Source: G963662265 sp963668545
GTDB taxonomy: Bacteria; Spirochaetota; Spirochaetia; CADAEX01
NCBI GenBank assembly: GCA_963668545.1
Contig: OY764868.1
Span: 1,240,001 to 1,304,000, forward strand
DNA length: 64,000 bases
Reading direction: 5' to 3'
In this document: positions 33,705-41,971 of the stretch, piece by piece
Layout: every line of letters begins with the position of its first letter
Position numbering within the stretch: position 1 is the stretch's first letter
Made by a program: the position numbers and the translations under genes
The notes under the pieces: model-generated
What the model was told of the DNA's origin: nothing
The model's database searches: none
What the model saw: only the letters and a program-made list of their open reading frames with translations

Positions 33705-34673
33705 ATGGTTGAAGTTACAGGAATTATAAAAAAAATCAGCTGGCAGCGATACGCCTCCTTTTTTGCACTTGTGTTTCTTTTTATTCTTTCATCACTGTTA
33801 AGTCCCTATTTTTTGAAACCACAGAACATAATCAATATCATGAGACAGATATCCTATACCGGTATTATTGCTCTCGGAATGACATTTGTAATTATTACTG
33901 CAGGAATAGACCTTTCTGTCGGATCTGTTGTCGCGTTTACAGGGGCGGTTGTTGTCCTTTCCATGAATGCCATGTTGAGGGTCATAGACAGCGAAGCTCT
34001 TGTCCTTGTACTGGGGATACCTATAGGGATCCTTGTCGGCGGGGCGGCAGGTGCTTTCAACGGACTGATGATAACCAAGGGAAGGATTGCCCCTTTTATA
34101 GTAACTCTGGGTTCAATGTCGATTTTCCGGTCTCTCTCCCTTTATATAGGGGATGCCGGTGAAATACAGTCACATAACACTCTGTACGGAAAACTGGGAA
34201 TGGGGTCATTTCTTTTTATTCCTGTACCTGTCTGGGTCATTCTTATACTGGCTGCTGTTCTTCATCTTGTACTTAATAATACCAGGTTCGGAAGATATCT
34301 CTGTGCTATAGGATCAAACCAGAAAGTGGCCATGTTTTCAGCTATAAATGTCGACAGAATAAAGTTTTATACCTATACACTCATCGGTATGCTTGTCGGG
34401 ATAACTGCAATTCTTCTGGCATCCAGGTTTAATGCAGTAAGTACATCCAATATGGGGCTTACATATGAGCTTGATGCAATTGCTGCAGTTATCATAGGCG
34501 GCACTGCAATGAGCGGGGGACGGGGAACAATATGGGGAACTGTTTTCGGAGCTGTAATTCTCGGAATAATAAATAATATGATGAATATGGTTGGAGTATC
34601 TCCTTATCTTCAGGGAACAGTAAAAGGTCTTGTAATTATCATTGCTGTATATTTTCAGAAGCAGAAACAGTAA
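33705..34673 (+). CDS. Sugar ABC transporter permease (RbsC type)
   Basis: The 322-residue membrane protein has eight to ten hydrophobic helices and the BPD_transp_2 family pattern, including MTFVIITAGIDLSVGSVVAFTGA near 55, FNGLMITKGRIAPFIVTLG near 117 and GGTAMSGGRGTIWGT near 265. It forms the channel of the ribose-type importer with the preceding ATPase. AAGGAGG is 8 bp before the ATG and the gene begins 13 bp after the ATPase stop. There is a single permease gene, so it probably works as a homodimer. Confidence 0.92.
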   Translation: MVEVTGIIKKISWQRYASFFALVFLFILSSLLSPYFLKPQNIINIMRQISYTGIIALGMTFVIITAGIDLSVGSVVAFTGAVVVLSMNAMLRVIDSEALVLVLGIPIGILVGGAAGAFNGLMITKGRIAPFIVTLGSMSIFRSLSLYIGDAGEIQSHNTLYGKLGMGSFLFIPVPVWVILILAAVLHLVLNNTRFGRYLCAIGSNQKVAMFSAINVDRIKFYTYTLIGMLVGITAILLASRFNAVSTSNMGLTYELDAIAAVIIGGTAMSGGRGTIWGTVFGAVILGIINNMMNMVGVSPYLQGTVKGLVIIIAVYFQKQKQ

Positions 34674-34695
34674 AAATATAAGGGGAAAATTCAAA

Positions 34696-35718
34696 ATGCC
34701 TGATAAAAAAACTGTGATTGCCTGTCCGTATCCCCAGAAACTCGAAAATATTTTTTCAGAAAAAAAACTGGAAAAGCTTTATGATATGACTGATTTCAGG
34801 TTTCTCGGTAACAAAGCGGTTGATTACAGTAAACTTGATGAAAATATTGAAGACGCATTTGCTCTCATAGGGCAGATGGATATGCCTGCAGAAAGGCTCA
34901 GAAAAGCATCAAACCTTAAAGTCATTTTCAATGTTGAGGGGAATTTCTATCAGAATATCGATTATGATTACTGTTTCAGAAACAATATTTATGTTCTTAA
35001 CTGCGGTGTTGTCTATTCAAAACCTGTTGCGGAAATGGGGCTTGCTTTTGCAATAGATCTTGCAAGAGGTATTACCAGGGAGGACAGACGGTTCAGGAAT
35101 AATGATGAAACATATCTCGGTGAGGGATGCAGGGACTCTATTCTGCTTTCCGGGAGCGAAACAGGTTTTATCGGATTCGGTAATCTGGGGAGGGCTCTCC
35201 TTAAACTGCTTAAGCCTTTTAACTGCAGTGTAAAAATTTATGATCCATGGATTCCTGAAAATGTAATTATTGAAAATAACTGTATACCTGCTTCACTAGA
35301 TGAAGTCCTGAGTTCATCAAGGTTTTTATTTGTCCTTGCAGGAATAACAAAGGAGAACCAGGGATTTCTTACCCGTGAAAAACTGTCATTAATAAAAAAG
35401 AATTCTTTTTTTATACTCTTAAGCAGGGCTGCTGCTGTTGATTTTGATGCACTTGTTGATTTTGTTTCCGGGAATAGATTTTCAGCTGCAGTTGATGTGT
35501 TTCCTGAAGAGCCAATGCCGCAGGACCACCGGGTGAGAAAACTTGAAAACATGATCCTTTCACCGCACAGGGCAGGGGGAATCCCTCAGGCTTTTGATTT
35601 GATAGGGGAGATGGTTGTTGATGATCTTGAACTTCTTTTGAAAGGACTTGCACCGGTCAGGATGCAGAAGGCTTTATTTGAAACAGTAAAAAGCATGATC
35701 AGCAAACCGGCTGGTTGA
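34696..35718 (+). CDS. D-isomer-specific 2-hydroxyacid dehydrogenase-family protein
   Basis: The 340-residue protein has a catalytic N-terminal and C-terminal half around a Rossmann domain with GFIGFGNLGRALL near residue 158. Catalytic residues fit the family: Arg in LLSRAAAVD near 240, Glu in VFPEEPMP near 275 and His in LSPHRAGG near 297. It would reversibly oxidise a 2-hydroxyacid or a related sugar acid with NAD(H). The frame opens at 34642 inside the permease gene, but ATG 34696 with AGGGGAA upstream is the natural start. Its place between permease and binding-protein genes shows that it belongs to the same catabolic unit. Confidence 0.88.
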   Translation: MPDKKTVIACPYPQKLENIFSEKKLEKLYDMTDFRFLGNKAVDYSKLDENIEDAFALIGQMDMPAERLRKASNLKVIFNVEGNFYQNIDYDYCFRNNIYVLNCGVVYSKPVAEMGLAFAIDLARGITREDRRFRNNDETYLGEGCRDSILLSGSETGFIGFGNLGRALLKLLKPFNCSVKIYDPWIPENVIIENNCIPASLDEVLSSSRFLFVLAGITKENQGFLTREKLSLIKKNSFFILLSRAAAVDFDALVDFVSGNRFSAAVDVFPEEPMPQDHRVRKLENMILSPHRAGGIPQAFDLIGEMVVDDLELLLKGLAPVRMQKALFETVKSMISKPAG

Positions 35719-35791
35719 TTTCAGTATTTCTTGTATCCGGAATTTAAAAAATATACGGATGCTTTATGAATATTTCATAGGAGGATTCATT

Positions 35792-36841
35792 ATGAAAAAA
35801 AATCTTTTGGTTCTGCTTGTAATCGTACTTGCAGTATCAATCTTTGCTTTTACAGGATGTGCAAAAAAAGAAGCAGCAGCTTCTTCTGCTCCTGAAGCAG
35901 CAGCTTCCGGTGCCCAGCCTGTTGCAAAGAATTATGTTGGAAAGATTGGTATTTCTCTTCCCACAGCTACACATGGCTATATGGGCCGTGTCAACTGGTG
36001 GGTAAAAAAGGCAGTTAAGGACTGGAAAGCTTCAAATCCCGGACTTGAATTCCTTGTTGTAACAGCTGACAGTGTTACAAAACAGGCTTCAGATATTGAA
36101 GACCTCCTGATCAAGGAAATTGATGCCATAGTTGTTTTTCCTTTTGACTCCTCACTTACATCTGTTATTGAAAAAGCCTATAACTCAGGAATATATACTG
36201 TAGTTCTTGACAGAGGTGCTACAAGACCTGTCTATGATGTTTATATTTCAAATGATGATGAAGGTTACACAAGGGAAGGAACCAAATGGATTGCAGAGCA
36301 GCTCGGAGGAAAAGGAAAACTTGCTGTTATAGAGGGGATACCATGTGAAATCAATACAATAAGAACTGATACCATCAAAAAGACTGCTGCTCAGTACGGT
36401 CTTGAAGTTATAGATTCACAGCCTGGAATGTGGAACCCTGAAAAGGCACTTGCAGTTATGGAAAACTATCTTCAGAAATATCCGCAGATTGATGCAGTTT
36501 ATACAGCTGATGATGATATGATGAAAGGTGCTCTTCAGGCTTACAAGGAATCAGGAAGAAGTGATATCAAGGTATTTCTGGGCGGCGGTGCTGACAAGGA
36601 AATACTCAAGCAGATTATCGATGACAGTAACCCGCTTGTAAAGGCTGATGTAACATATCCGCCTGACTGTATTGCAACAGCAGTGGGTCTTGCCGTTCTT
36701 GGATACAACAAGCAGTCTTTTGAAGGCTTTTATCAGAAAAAACTGCCTGTAAGAATAATACTCTCAGCAGAACTCATAACCAGAGAAAATGCAAAACAGT
36801 ATTATGAAGCTGATGAGCTTAATTTTGAAAAAGTAAATTAG
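35792..36841 (+). CDS. Sugar ABC transporter substrate-binding lipoprotein (RbsB-like)
   Basis: The 349-residue protein has a type II signal peptide: MKKNLLVLLVIVLAVSIFAF with lipobox FTGC and the lipidated Cys at about 22. A short Ala/Ser-rich linker leads to a type I periplasmic binding fold of the ribose/xylose family (IGISLPTATHGYMGRV near 54, DAIVVFPFDSSL near 110, VYTADDDMMKGA near 225). It captures the sugar outside the inner membrane for the RbsA/RbsC-type importer. ATG 35792 has TAGGAGG 7-8 bp upstream; the frame also has an ATG at 35759. The gene is followed by a strong terminator. The ligand is not identifiable by eye. Confidence 0.92.
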   Translation: MKKNLLVLLVIVLAVSIFAFTGCAKKEAAASSAPEAAASGAQPVAKNYVGKIGISLPTATHGYMGRVNWWVKKAVKDWKASNPGLEFLVVTADSVTKQASDIEDLLIKEIDAIVVFPFDSSLTSVIEKAYNSGIYTVVLDRGATRPVYDVYISNDDEGYTREGTKWIAEQLGGKGKLAVIEGIPCEINTIRTDTIKKTAAQYGLEVIDSQPGMWNPEKALAVMENYLQKYPQIDAVYTADDDMMKGALQAYKESGRSDIKVFLGGGADKEILKQIIDDSNPLVKADVTYPPDCIATAVGLAVLGYNKQSFEGFYQKKLPVRIILSAELITRENAKQYYEADELNFEKVN

Positions 36842-36862
36842 TTATAATTTATAATGAAAATC

Positions 36863-36893
36863 AGCCGGGCAGAGTATGTCCGGCTTTTTTTTT
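36863..36893 (+). terminator. Intrinsic terminator of the sugar ABC transporter operon
   Basis: AGCCGG (36863-36868) and CCGGCT (36880-36885) pair around an 11-base loop and are followed by nine T residues, 22 bp after the binding-protein stop codon. Confidence 0.9.
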
Positions 36894-37041
36894 GCTTTAG
36901 AGTATTTTTAGTGCTTCAGGTATTGGTTATGTCTAAAGCGTACATTAAATATTGGAATACGTTAATTTTCCACTATTACAAGGATAAATATTTTTTGTCC
37001 CTATGACCCCCACAAGTCATGTTTAACCTGGATTTTGATCT

Positions 37042-37602
37042 TCAATTACTGTTATTGTCTGTTGAAATAGCTTTATTGTTAATTTCTGTAATGATCTGAG
37101 GGACAAATCTTTCCGAAAACCCGGATACAAAGCACCAGAATAGTAACTTTGCAAAATCCTGACCGCTGTTTGGGACAGTTTCCTTTAAAAATACAGGCAG
37201 ATATTGCCAGGGTAGTTGATTCTCTAATTTAGGCGGAATATAAAAAACGGGGAACAAGCTGCCGCTTAAAAGATCTGACAGAAAAATCAAGTAAATAACA
37301 AATGCAAATACTCCGCCATATATTGGTATTAATAGTATCTGGAACCAGGAACCAGACAGTAACAGAAGCTCGTTATCAGAAATATTTTTTAATCTTTGCT
37401 GTATACTGACGAATCCTCCTACAATCCCGCACATCAGGCATAACCATGAAACCATTATACGTGTGTTTTTCATGAAAAAAGGGACAGCAAAAATGCCACC
37501 AATAATCAGTAGAGCTATACCTGTTGAAATTATAAGTCTTCGGGTGATCAGCATTACATATTTTCTGCGGTTTTCGATATCTGACTTTTTTAAAGAATCC
37601 AT
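37042..37602 (-). CDS. Predicted four-helix membrane protein, unknown function
   Basis: The 186-residue product is not a family I recognise. Hydrophobic segments lie at about residues 22-46, 49-68, 82-110 and 140-155, with a charged N terminus. AAGG precedes the ATG. It is a lone minus-strand gene between the sugar operon and the start of the tail-collar/Rhs island, and could belong to either or neither. No repeats or mobile-element marks adjoin it. Confidence 0.72.
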   Translation of the reverse strand: MDSLKKSDIENRRKYVMLITRRLIISTGIALLIIGGIFAVPFFMKNTRIMVSWLCLMCGIVGGFVSIQQRLKNISDNELLLLSGSWFQILLIPIYGGVFAFVIYLIFLSDLLSGSLFPVFYIPPKLENQLPWQYLPVFLKETVPNSGQDFAKLLFWCFVSGFSERFVPQIITEINNKAISTDNNSN

Positions 37603-37768
37603 AGAATACCTTCTTTAACACTTAATTATAATACAAATTGTCATCAAGGTAAAAAATATTTTTGATATGAAATATCAGTGTTTAAAGGAATGAATCAATA
37701 AAATATCAATTTACATGAAAGTTTTATCACTTTAAAGTTATTGAAATTATAATTTCAAGGAGTAAAAA

Positions 37769-38332
37769 ATGAGTATTGAAGTAGAAGTAGGTGGAATTTA
37801 TGAAGAGGCAGCAGACCTGACACCGGCTGGAGCTGTTATTGCATTTGCAGGAGTTAATGCACCGAGTGGTTGGTTATTATGTGATGGGAGTGCTGTGAAC
37901 AGGGTAACTTACAGCAGATTGTTTGATGCAATTGGGATTAATTTTGGTCAGGGGGACGGGAGTACTACATTTAACCTTCCTGATCTTCAGGGCTATTTTA
38001 TTAGAGGCAGAGATAATGGTACTGGAAATGATCCAGATGTATCTACACGTACTGCATCAGCAGCAGGAGGTAATACAGGTGATGCAGTAGGTAGTAAACA
38101 GGAAGATGCTATTAGAAATATTACTGGTTCTTTTGATGTTGGTTATGCATATGTTGCTGATGGGACTGGAGTATTTTCTGGATTAAACGGACAGGGATTT
38201 TATCCTTCCTCAAGTATGACAAGTCATGCAAATAATAAAGTTAATTTTAATGCATCTAGTGATGTGACTATTAAGACAGCTTCTGATAATAGACCAAAGA
38301 ATATTGCAATGAACTATATTATCAAAATATAG
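37769..38332 (+). CDS. Phage tail collar domain protein 1
   Basis: The 187-residue protein has the phage tail collar domain (PF07484 type) in residues about 18-75: PSGWLLCDGSAVNRVTYSRLF, then GDGSTTFNLPDLQGYFIRG. The first 25 residues (MSIEVEVGG and following) are nearly the same in the two paralogues at 40658 and 41360 but the C-terminal half differs strongly, ending in NYIIKI. Collar domains form trimeric beta structures at tail or fibre tips. No phage structural genes adjoin it, so it is probably a domesticated surface or delivery component. AAGGAG lies just before the ATG and a strong terminator follows. Confidence 0.85.
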   Translation: MSIEVEVGGIYEEAADLTPAGAVIAFAGVNAPSGWLLCDGSAVNRVTYSRLFDAIGINFGQGDGSTTFNLPDLQGYFIRGRDNGTGNDPDVSTRTASAAGGNTGDAVGSKQEDAIRNITGSFDVGYAYVADGTGVFSGLNGQGFYPSSSMTSHANNKVNFNASSDVTIKTASDNRPKNIAMNYIIKI

Positions 38333-38352
38333 TAAGTTATCGGATTACTTAT

Positions 38353-38399
38353 AGCTCTATACGAATTCTTCAAAAAGAGAAGTGTATAGAGCTTTTTTA
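38353..38399 (+). terminator. Intrinsic terminator after collar gene 1
   Basis: AGCTCTATAC (38353-38362) and GTATAGAGCT (38384-38393) form a perfect 10-bp stem, followed by a run of six T residues. Confidence 0.88.
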
Positions 38400-38495
38400 T
38401 TATATGATTCTTTAATCCCCCTTCTTGATTTATAAAAAAAGTGGGTTTAAAATAACACATTAAAGTTAATCGAATTTAAATAAAGTTGGTAAAAT

Positions 38496-39518
38496 ATGGA
38501 AAGTTTTAAATCAAAAGAATTATTGTTGAAAAATCCCCCTATCAGAAGAGCTGCCTACAGCGACAGAACATCATGGCTTCTTGCTGAGATGTCAAAACTT
38601 GCTTATGTCAAGTTTGAGAATCAGAGTATCGATTTTCTAGAAACAGCCAAGAATATGATCAGCATGGAAAAAGAAAAACTTGCTGAATACCTTAAACATG
38701 AGTTTATTTCAATGCTTAAAAATACAAATGAATTAAAAGTTTTGAAAGAAAATCTCAAATTAGCAGATTTTGAAATTATCAGGACATTTGACAATAAAGG
38801 GACTCAAGTGTACTTAGCGAAAAGGGATGCTGATAAAATGGTTGTTCTTGCTTTCCGGGGAACTGAAGCAACTCAAATTGCTGATATCAAAGCTGATTTA
38901 AAGGCAATCACGCATAAAGATGGTAATGAAAAGATCCATACAGGGTTCAAAGATGCATATTTCCTTGTACATGAAGAGATTAAAGGGGAATTAGATAAAA
39001 TTGATGACAGCTATTCCATATACATTACCGGTCATTCTTTAGGCGGAGCACTGGCACTCCTTGCTGCAAAACACTTAGAGAGAGACAATATTGCTGCTTG
39101 CTATACATACGGAAGCCCAAGGGTCGGTAACAGCGAGTTCGGTGACAGCATAAAGATACCGATTTACAGGGTAGTAAATACTGCAGATATTGTACCCCGT
39201 CTTCCCCCAGGACTTCTGATAGAAGTTGTTGTTGATATTCTTCGTCTTTTAAGAGGAATACTTCCATTTTTAGAACCTATTGCAGCTTTTCTTGATGACA
39301 AGGTAAGCGGATACAGACACCATGGAGATATGAGATACCTTACAAACTGCAGAAAAGGGAACTGCTCAGATGTAAGGTTAATCTGCAATATTACATTTCT
39401 TGCAAGGATAAAAAGGCTTATAAAAAACAGGATTTCATGGAACAGGAATATCAAAGACCATGCTATTGATGAGTATTGTAAGAAGCTTGCAGCCTGGGCA
39501 TTGATAAGAGATAAATAA
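38496..39518 (+). CDS. Class 3 lipase-like alpha/beta hydrolase
   Basis: The 340-residue protein has the Lipase_3 domain. The nucleophile elbow is YITGHSLGGALALLAA near residue 175, preceded by VVLAFRGTEATQ near 118 and followed by YTYGSPRVGNSEF and VVNTADIVPRLPP, which place the catalytic Asp, with the His expected in the later YRHHGD motif near 270. No signal peptide is seen, so if it is exported, another system carries it. It lies among the collar proteins next to another hydrolase and upstream of the large Rhs protein. An effector lipase role is possible by association only. Confidence 0.86.
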   Translation: MESFKSKELLLKNPPIRRAAYSDRTSWLLAEMSKLAYVKFENQSIDFLETAKNMISMEKEKLAEYLKHEFISMLKNTNELKVLKENLKLADFEIIRTFDNKGTQVYLAKRDADKMVVLAFRGTEATQIADIKADLKAITHKDGNEKIHTGFKDAYFLVHEEIKGELDKIDDSYSIYITGHSLGGALALLAAKHLERDNIAACYTYGSPRVGNSEFGDSIKIPIYRVVNTADIVPRLPPGLLIEVVVDILRLLRGILPFLEPIAAFLDDKVSGYRHHGDMRYLTNCRKGNCSDVRLICNITFLARIKRLIKNRISWNRNIKDHAIDEYCKKLAAWALIRDK

Positions 39519-39547
39519 GATTTTCCTGAAAAATTAAGGAGAAAAAA

Positions 39548-40525
39548 GTGTTATTTATTACAAACCGTCAGATAAAAGAATCAAATAAAAGCAGGAAAAA
39601 CCGGAAGATCCATTTTGATTACAGGGAGAATGCCCCATCCAATCATGTTTTTTACTGTGAAAGGGAAGGAAAGGACAATTATACAGAGATCGGATCAGAT
39701 GAACTTCTTAAAAGACTTAAAGAGATGCCTTTCAAGCAAATACTTCTCTATATTCATGGTTTTTCAAACTTCCCGGAAGATGATATATTCCCGACTGCTT
39801 TTGATCTTCAAAAACTGTTTGATGAAAAAGAGAAAGGCCTTATATATGTAGTACCCATGATATGGCCCTGTGATTATGACAGCGAAAAGGATGAAAGAAG
39901 CATAATAAAGGAATACTGGTCTGATCAGAGGTCAGCAGATATGAGTTCCTATTCCTTTACCAGAATTATGGAAAGGTTTTTAATATGGAGCAATGAACAG
40001 CAGGCTAGTGAAACTCCTTGCAAAAAAAGGATAAACATCCTTGCCCATTCAATGGGAAACAGGGTATTAAGAAAAACTCTTGAAGAATGGGCAAAGTATG
40101 ATTCAAGCAAAGGAATCCCTCAGATTTTTAAAAACATTTTTATGGTTGCAGCTGATGTAGTCAATGAAACCCTTTCAAAAGGGGAATCAGGCAGATTTAT
40201 CTGTGAATCTGCCAAGAATGTTACAGTATATTATGCATCTGATGATCTTGCTCTGAGGGCAAGCAAGGTTATTAATCTTAAAAACGGTATTGCATCCCGT
40301 CGTCTGGGGCATACCGGCCCTGAAGACTATTCAAAACTTCCCAATAACGTATATTCAGTTGACTGCGATGAGCATAACTTTGAATGCGATATATTAAAAG
40401 GGCATTCATATTTTACCCATAACAAACATGGAAAAGCAGGAGAGGTTTTTAAGCATTTATCTGAATCAATAATAACAGGCAGGGTAAAAATAAGTGATAA
40501 GGAAAAGAGGCATCTGATTTTATAA
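39548..40525 (+). CDS. Alpha/beta hydrolase of the DUF900-like type
   Basis: The 325-residue protein contains ILLYIHGFSNFPED near residue 65, an oxyanion-hole strand, and NILAHSMGNRVLRKTL near 163, the Ser nucleophile elbow. DUF900 proteins share this plan, with a later DEHNFECD/HSYFTHNK region that may supply the His. It starts with GTG behind AAGGAG and follows the lipase gene by 29 bp, so the two hydrolases are co-transcribed. There is no signal peptide. The substrate is unknown; lipid or ester cleavage is inferred from the fold. Confidence 0.82.
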   Translation: MLFITNRQIKESNKSRKNRKIHFDYRENAPSNHVFYCEREGKDNYTEIGSDELLKRLKEMPFKQILLYIHGFSNFPEDDIFPTAFDLQKLFDEKEKGLIYVVPMIWPCDYDSEKDERSIIKEYWSDQRSADMSSYSFTRIMERFLIWSNEQQASETPCKKRINILAHSMGNRVLRKTLEEWAKYDSSKGIPQIFKNIFMVAADVVNETLSKGESGRFICESAKNVTVYYASDDLALRASKVINLKNGIASRRLGHTGPEDYSKLPNNVYSVDCDEHNFECDILKGHSYFTHNKHGKAGEVFKHLSESIITGRVKISDKEKRHLIL

Positions 40526-40657
40526 AAAACAAGTAAGAAGACAAACTATATAAAAAATACATTTATTTCATTTCTGAAATAAGAGCATGCAAAAATTATT
40601 TTAATTCAAAAACACAGGCAGATTTGATCTGTTATATAAATAATTAGGAGATTTATA

Positions 40658-41218
40658 ATGAGTGTAGAAGTAGAAGTTGGTGGAGTATATGAGAAGGCTG
40701 CTGATTTAACACCTCCTGGAACTATAGTGGCTTTTGGGGGAACTGTAGCGCCTAGTGGATGGTATCTCTGTGATGGTACTACTAAGAATAGAATTACAGA
40801 TCAGAGATTGTTTGATGTTATTGGTACAAACTTTGGAAATGGTGATGATAGTGGTAATACTTTCAGTCTTCCTGATTTAAGAGGTGTTTTCCTGCGGGGT
40901 ATCGATAACAGGGTAACTGGAAGTAAAGACCCTGATGCAGCTGATAGAAGAAACTTATATAATGAAACAGAAATAGTCGGATCTGTTGTAGGTAGTCTTC
41001 AGGGACATGCTTTTGAAACTCATAATCATAGTCATGCTCATAATGTCTATACAGATGCCGGAGGAACAGGTTATACCGTATGCCACTCAATTTACAATGA
41101 TGCATTAAGTAATGAAGGAGCACTTACAACTACAGCTGCGGCATCTCCTACATCTGGTAACTATAGAAGTGAAACACGACCTGTTAATATCGGGGTAAAT
41201 TACATTATAAAAAACTGA
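40658..41218 (+). CDS. Phage tail collar domain protein 2
   Basis: The 186-residue paralogue of the protein at 37769 shares the N-terminal VEVEVGG(V/I)YE block and collar domain (PSGWYLCDGTTKNRITDQRLF and NTFSLPDLRGVFLRG). Its C-terminal part differs, with a His-rich patch (THNHSHAHN near 125) that could bind metal, and ends in RPVNIGVNYIIKN. AGGAG is upstream of the ATG. It lies 132 bp after the second hydrolase and 142 bp before collar gene 3, to which it is closest. Confidence 0.85.
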   Translation: MSVEVEVGGVYEKAADLTPPGTIVAFGGTVAPSGWYLCDGTTKNRITDQRLFDVIGTNFGNGDDSGNTFSLPDLRGVFLRGIDNRVTGSKDPDAADRRNLYNETEIVGSVVGSLQGHAFETHNHSHAHNVYTDAGGTGYTVCHSIYNDALSNEGALTTTAAASPTSGNYRSETRPVNIGVNYIIKN

Positions 41219-41359
41219 GTTACGAAATGTGAAGATTCTATAAAGAAAGTTAAACGATATAACATTACGTTTAAGAAATAACGTGTAACATTCAAATAAA
41301 TGCTGTTGTTTGTGAGTTATATGCTTTTAAAGTAACTCATATAACACAGGAGGAACAAA

Positions 41360-41929
41360 ATGAGTATTGAAGTAGAAGTAGGTGGAGTATATGAACAAGC
41401 GTCTGATTTAACACCAGCAGGTTCTATTATTGCGTTCGGAGGAACTATAGCTCCTTCAGGGTGGTATCTTTGTGATGGAAGTACAAAAAGCAGGACAACA
41501 GATCAGAGATTATTTGATGTGATTGGTACCAATTTTGGTGATGGAGATGGAGGCGGAAATACTTTCAGTCTTCCAGATTTGCAGGGGGTATTCTTGCGGG
41601 GAATTGATAAGAGGACAATTGCACAAGGATGTAAAGATCCTGATTCTGCTGATAGAAGAAATATTCATAATGAAGCAGAGGTAGTTGGCCCTGTTGTTGG
41701 AAGTTATCAGGAAGATTCATTTGAAATACATCAACACAATCATAAACATGATTTTACAATTGTTAAAGCATGGGATCGAAATAATCCATATATTCCTGCA
41801 GGTTCAAATGAATGGGATCAACCAAGAACGGGTTCTACAAGTTATACTGCTGCTGATCCCTCAAGTGGAAGAACTTCCACAGAAACTCGAGTAAAAAATA
41901 TTGGAGTTAATTATATTATAAAGAATTAA
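41360..41929 (+). CDS. Phage tail collar domain protein 3
   Basis: The 189-residue third paralogue has the same N terminus (MSIEVEVGGVYEQASDLTP) and collar domain (PSGWYLCDGSTKSRTTDQRLF, NTFSLPDLQGVFLRG), then a divergent tail with a His patch (IHQHNHKHD near 130), ending RVKNIGVNYIIKN. GGAGG precedes the ATG. It stops 42 bp before the full-length Rhs gene, so it is probably co-expressed with it. The three copies look like serial duplications with fast change in the exposed half, as in host-range or adhesion tips. Confidence 0.85.
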   Translation: MSIEVEVGGVYEQASDLTPAGSIIAFGGTIAPSGWYLCDGSTKSRTTDQRLFDVIGTNFGDGDGGGNTFSLPDLQGVFLRGIDKRTIAQGCKDPDSADRRNIHNEAEVVGPVVGSYQEDSFEIHQHNHKHDFTIVKAWDRNNPYIPAGSNEWDQPRTGSTSYTAADPSSGRTSTETRVKNIGVNYIIKN

Positions 41930-41971
41930 CTTGAAATAATTTTGTTATGATTTAATAAATAGGAAATAATT

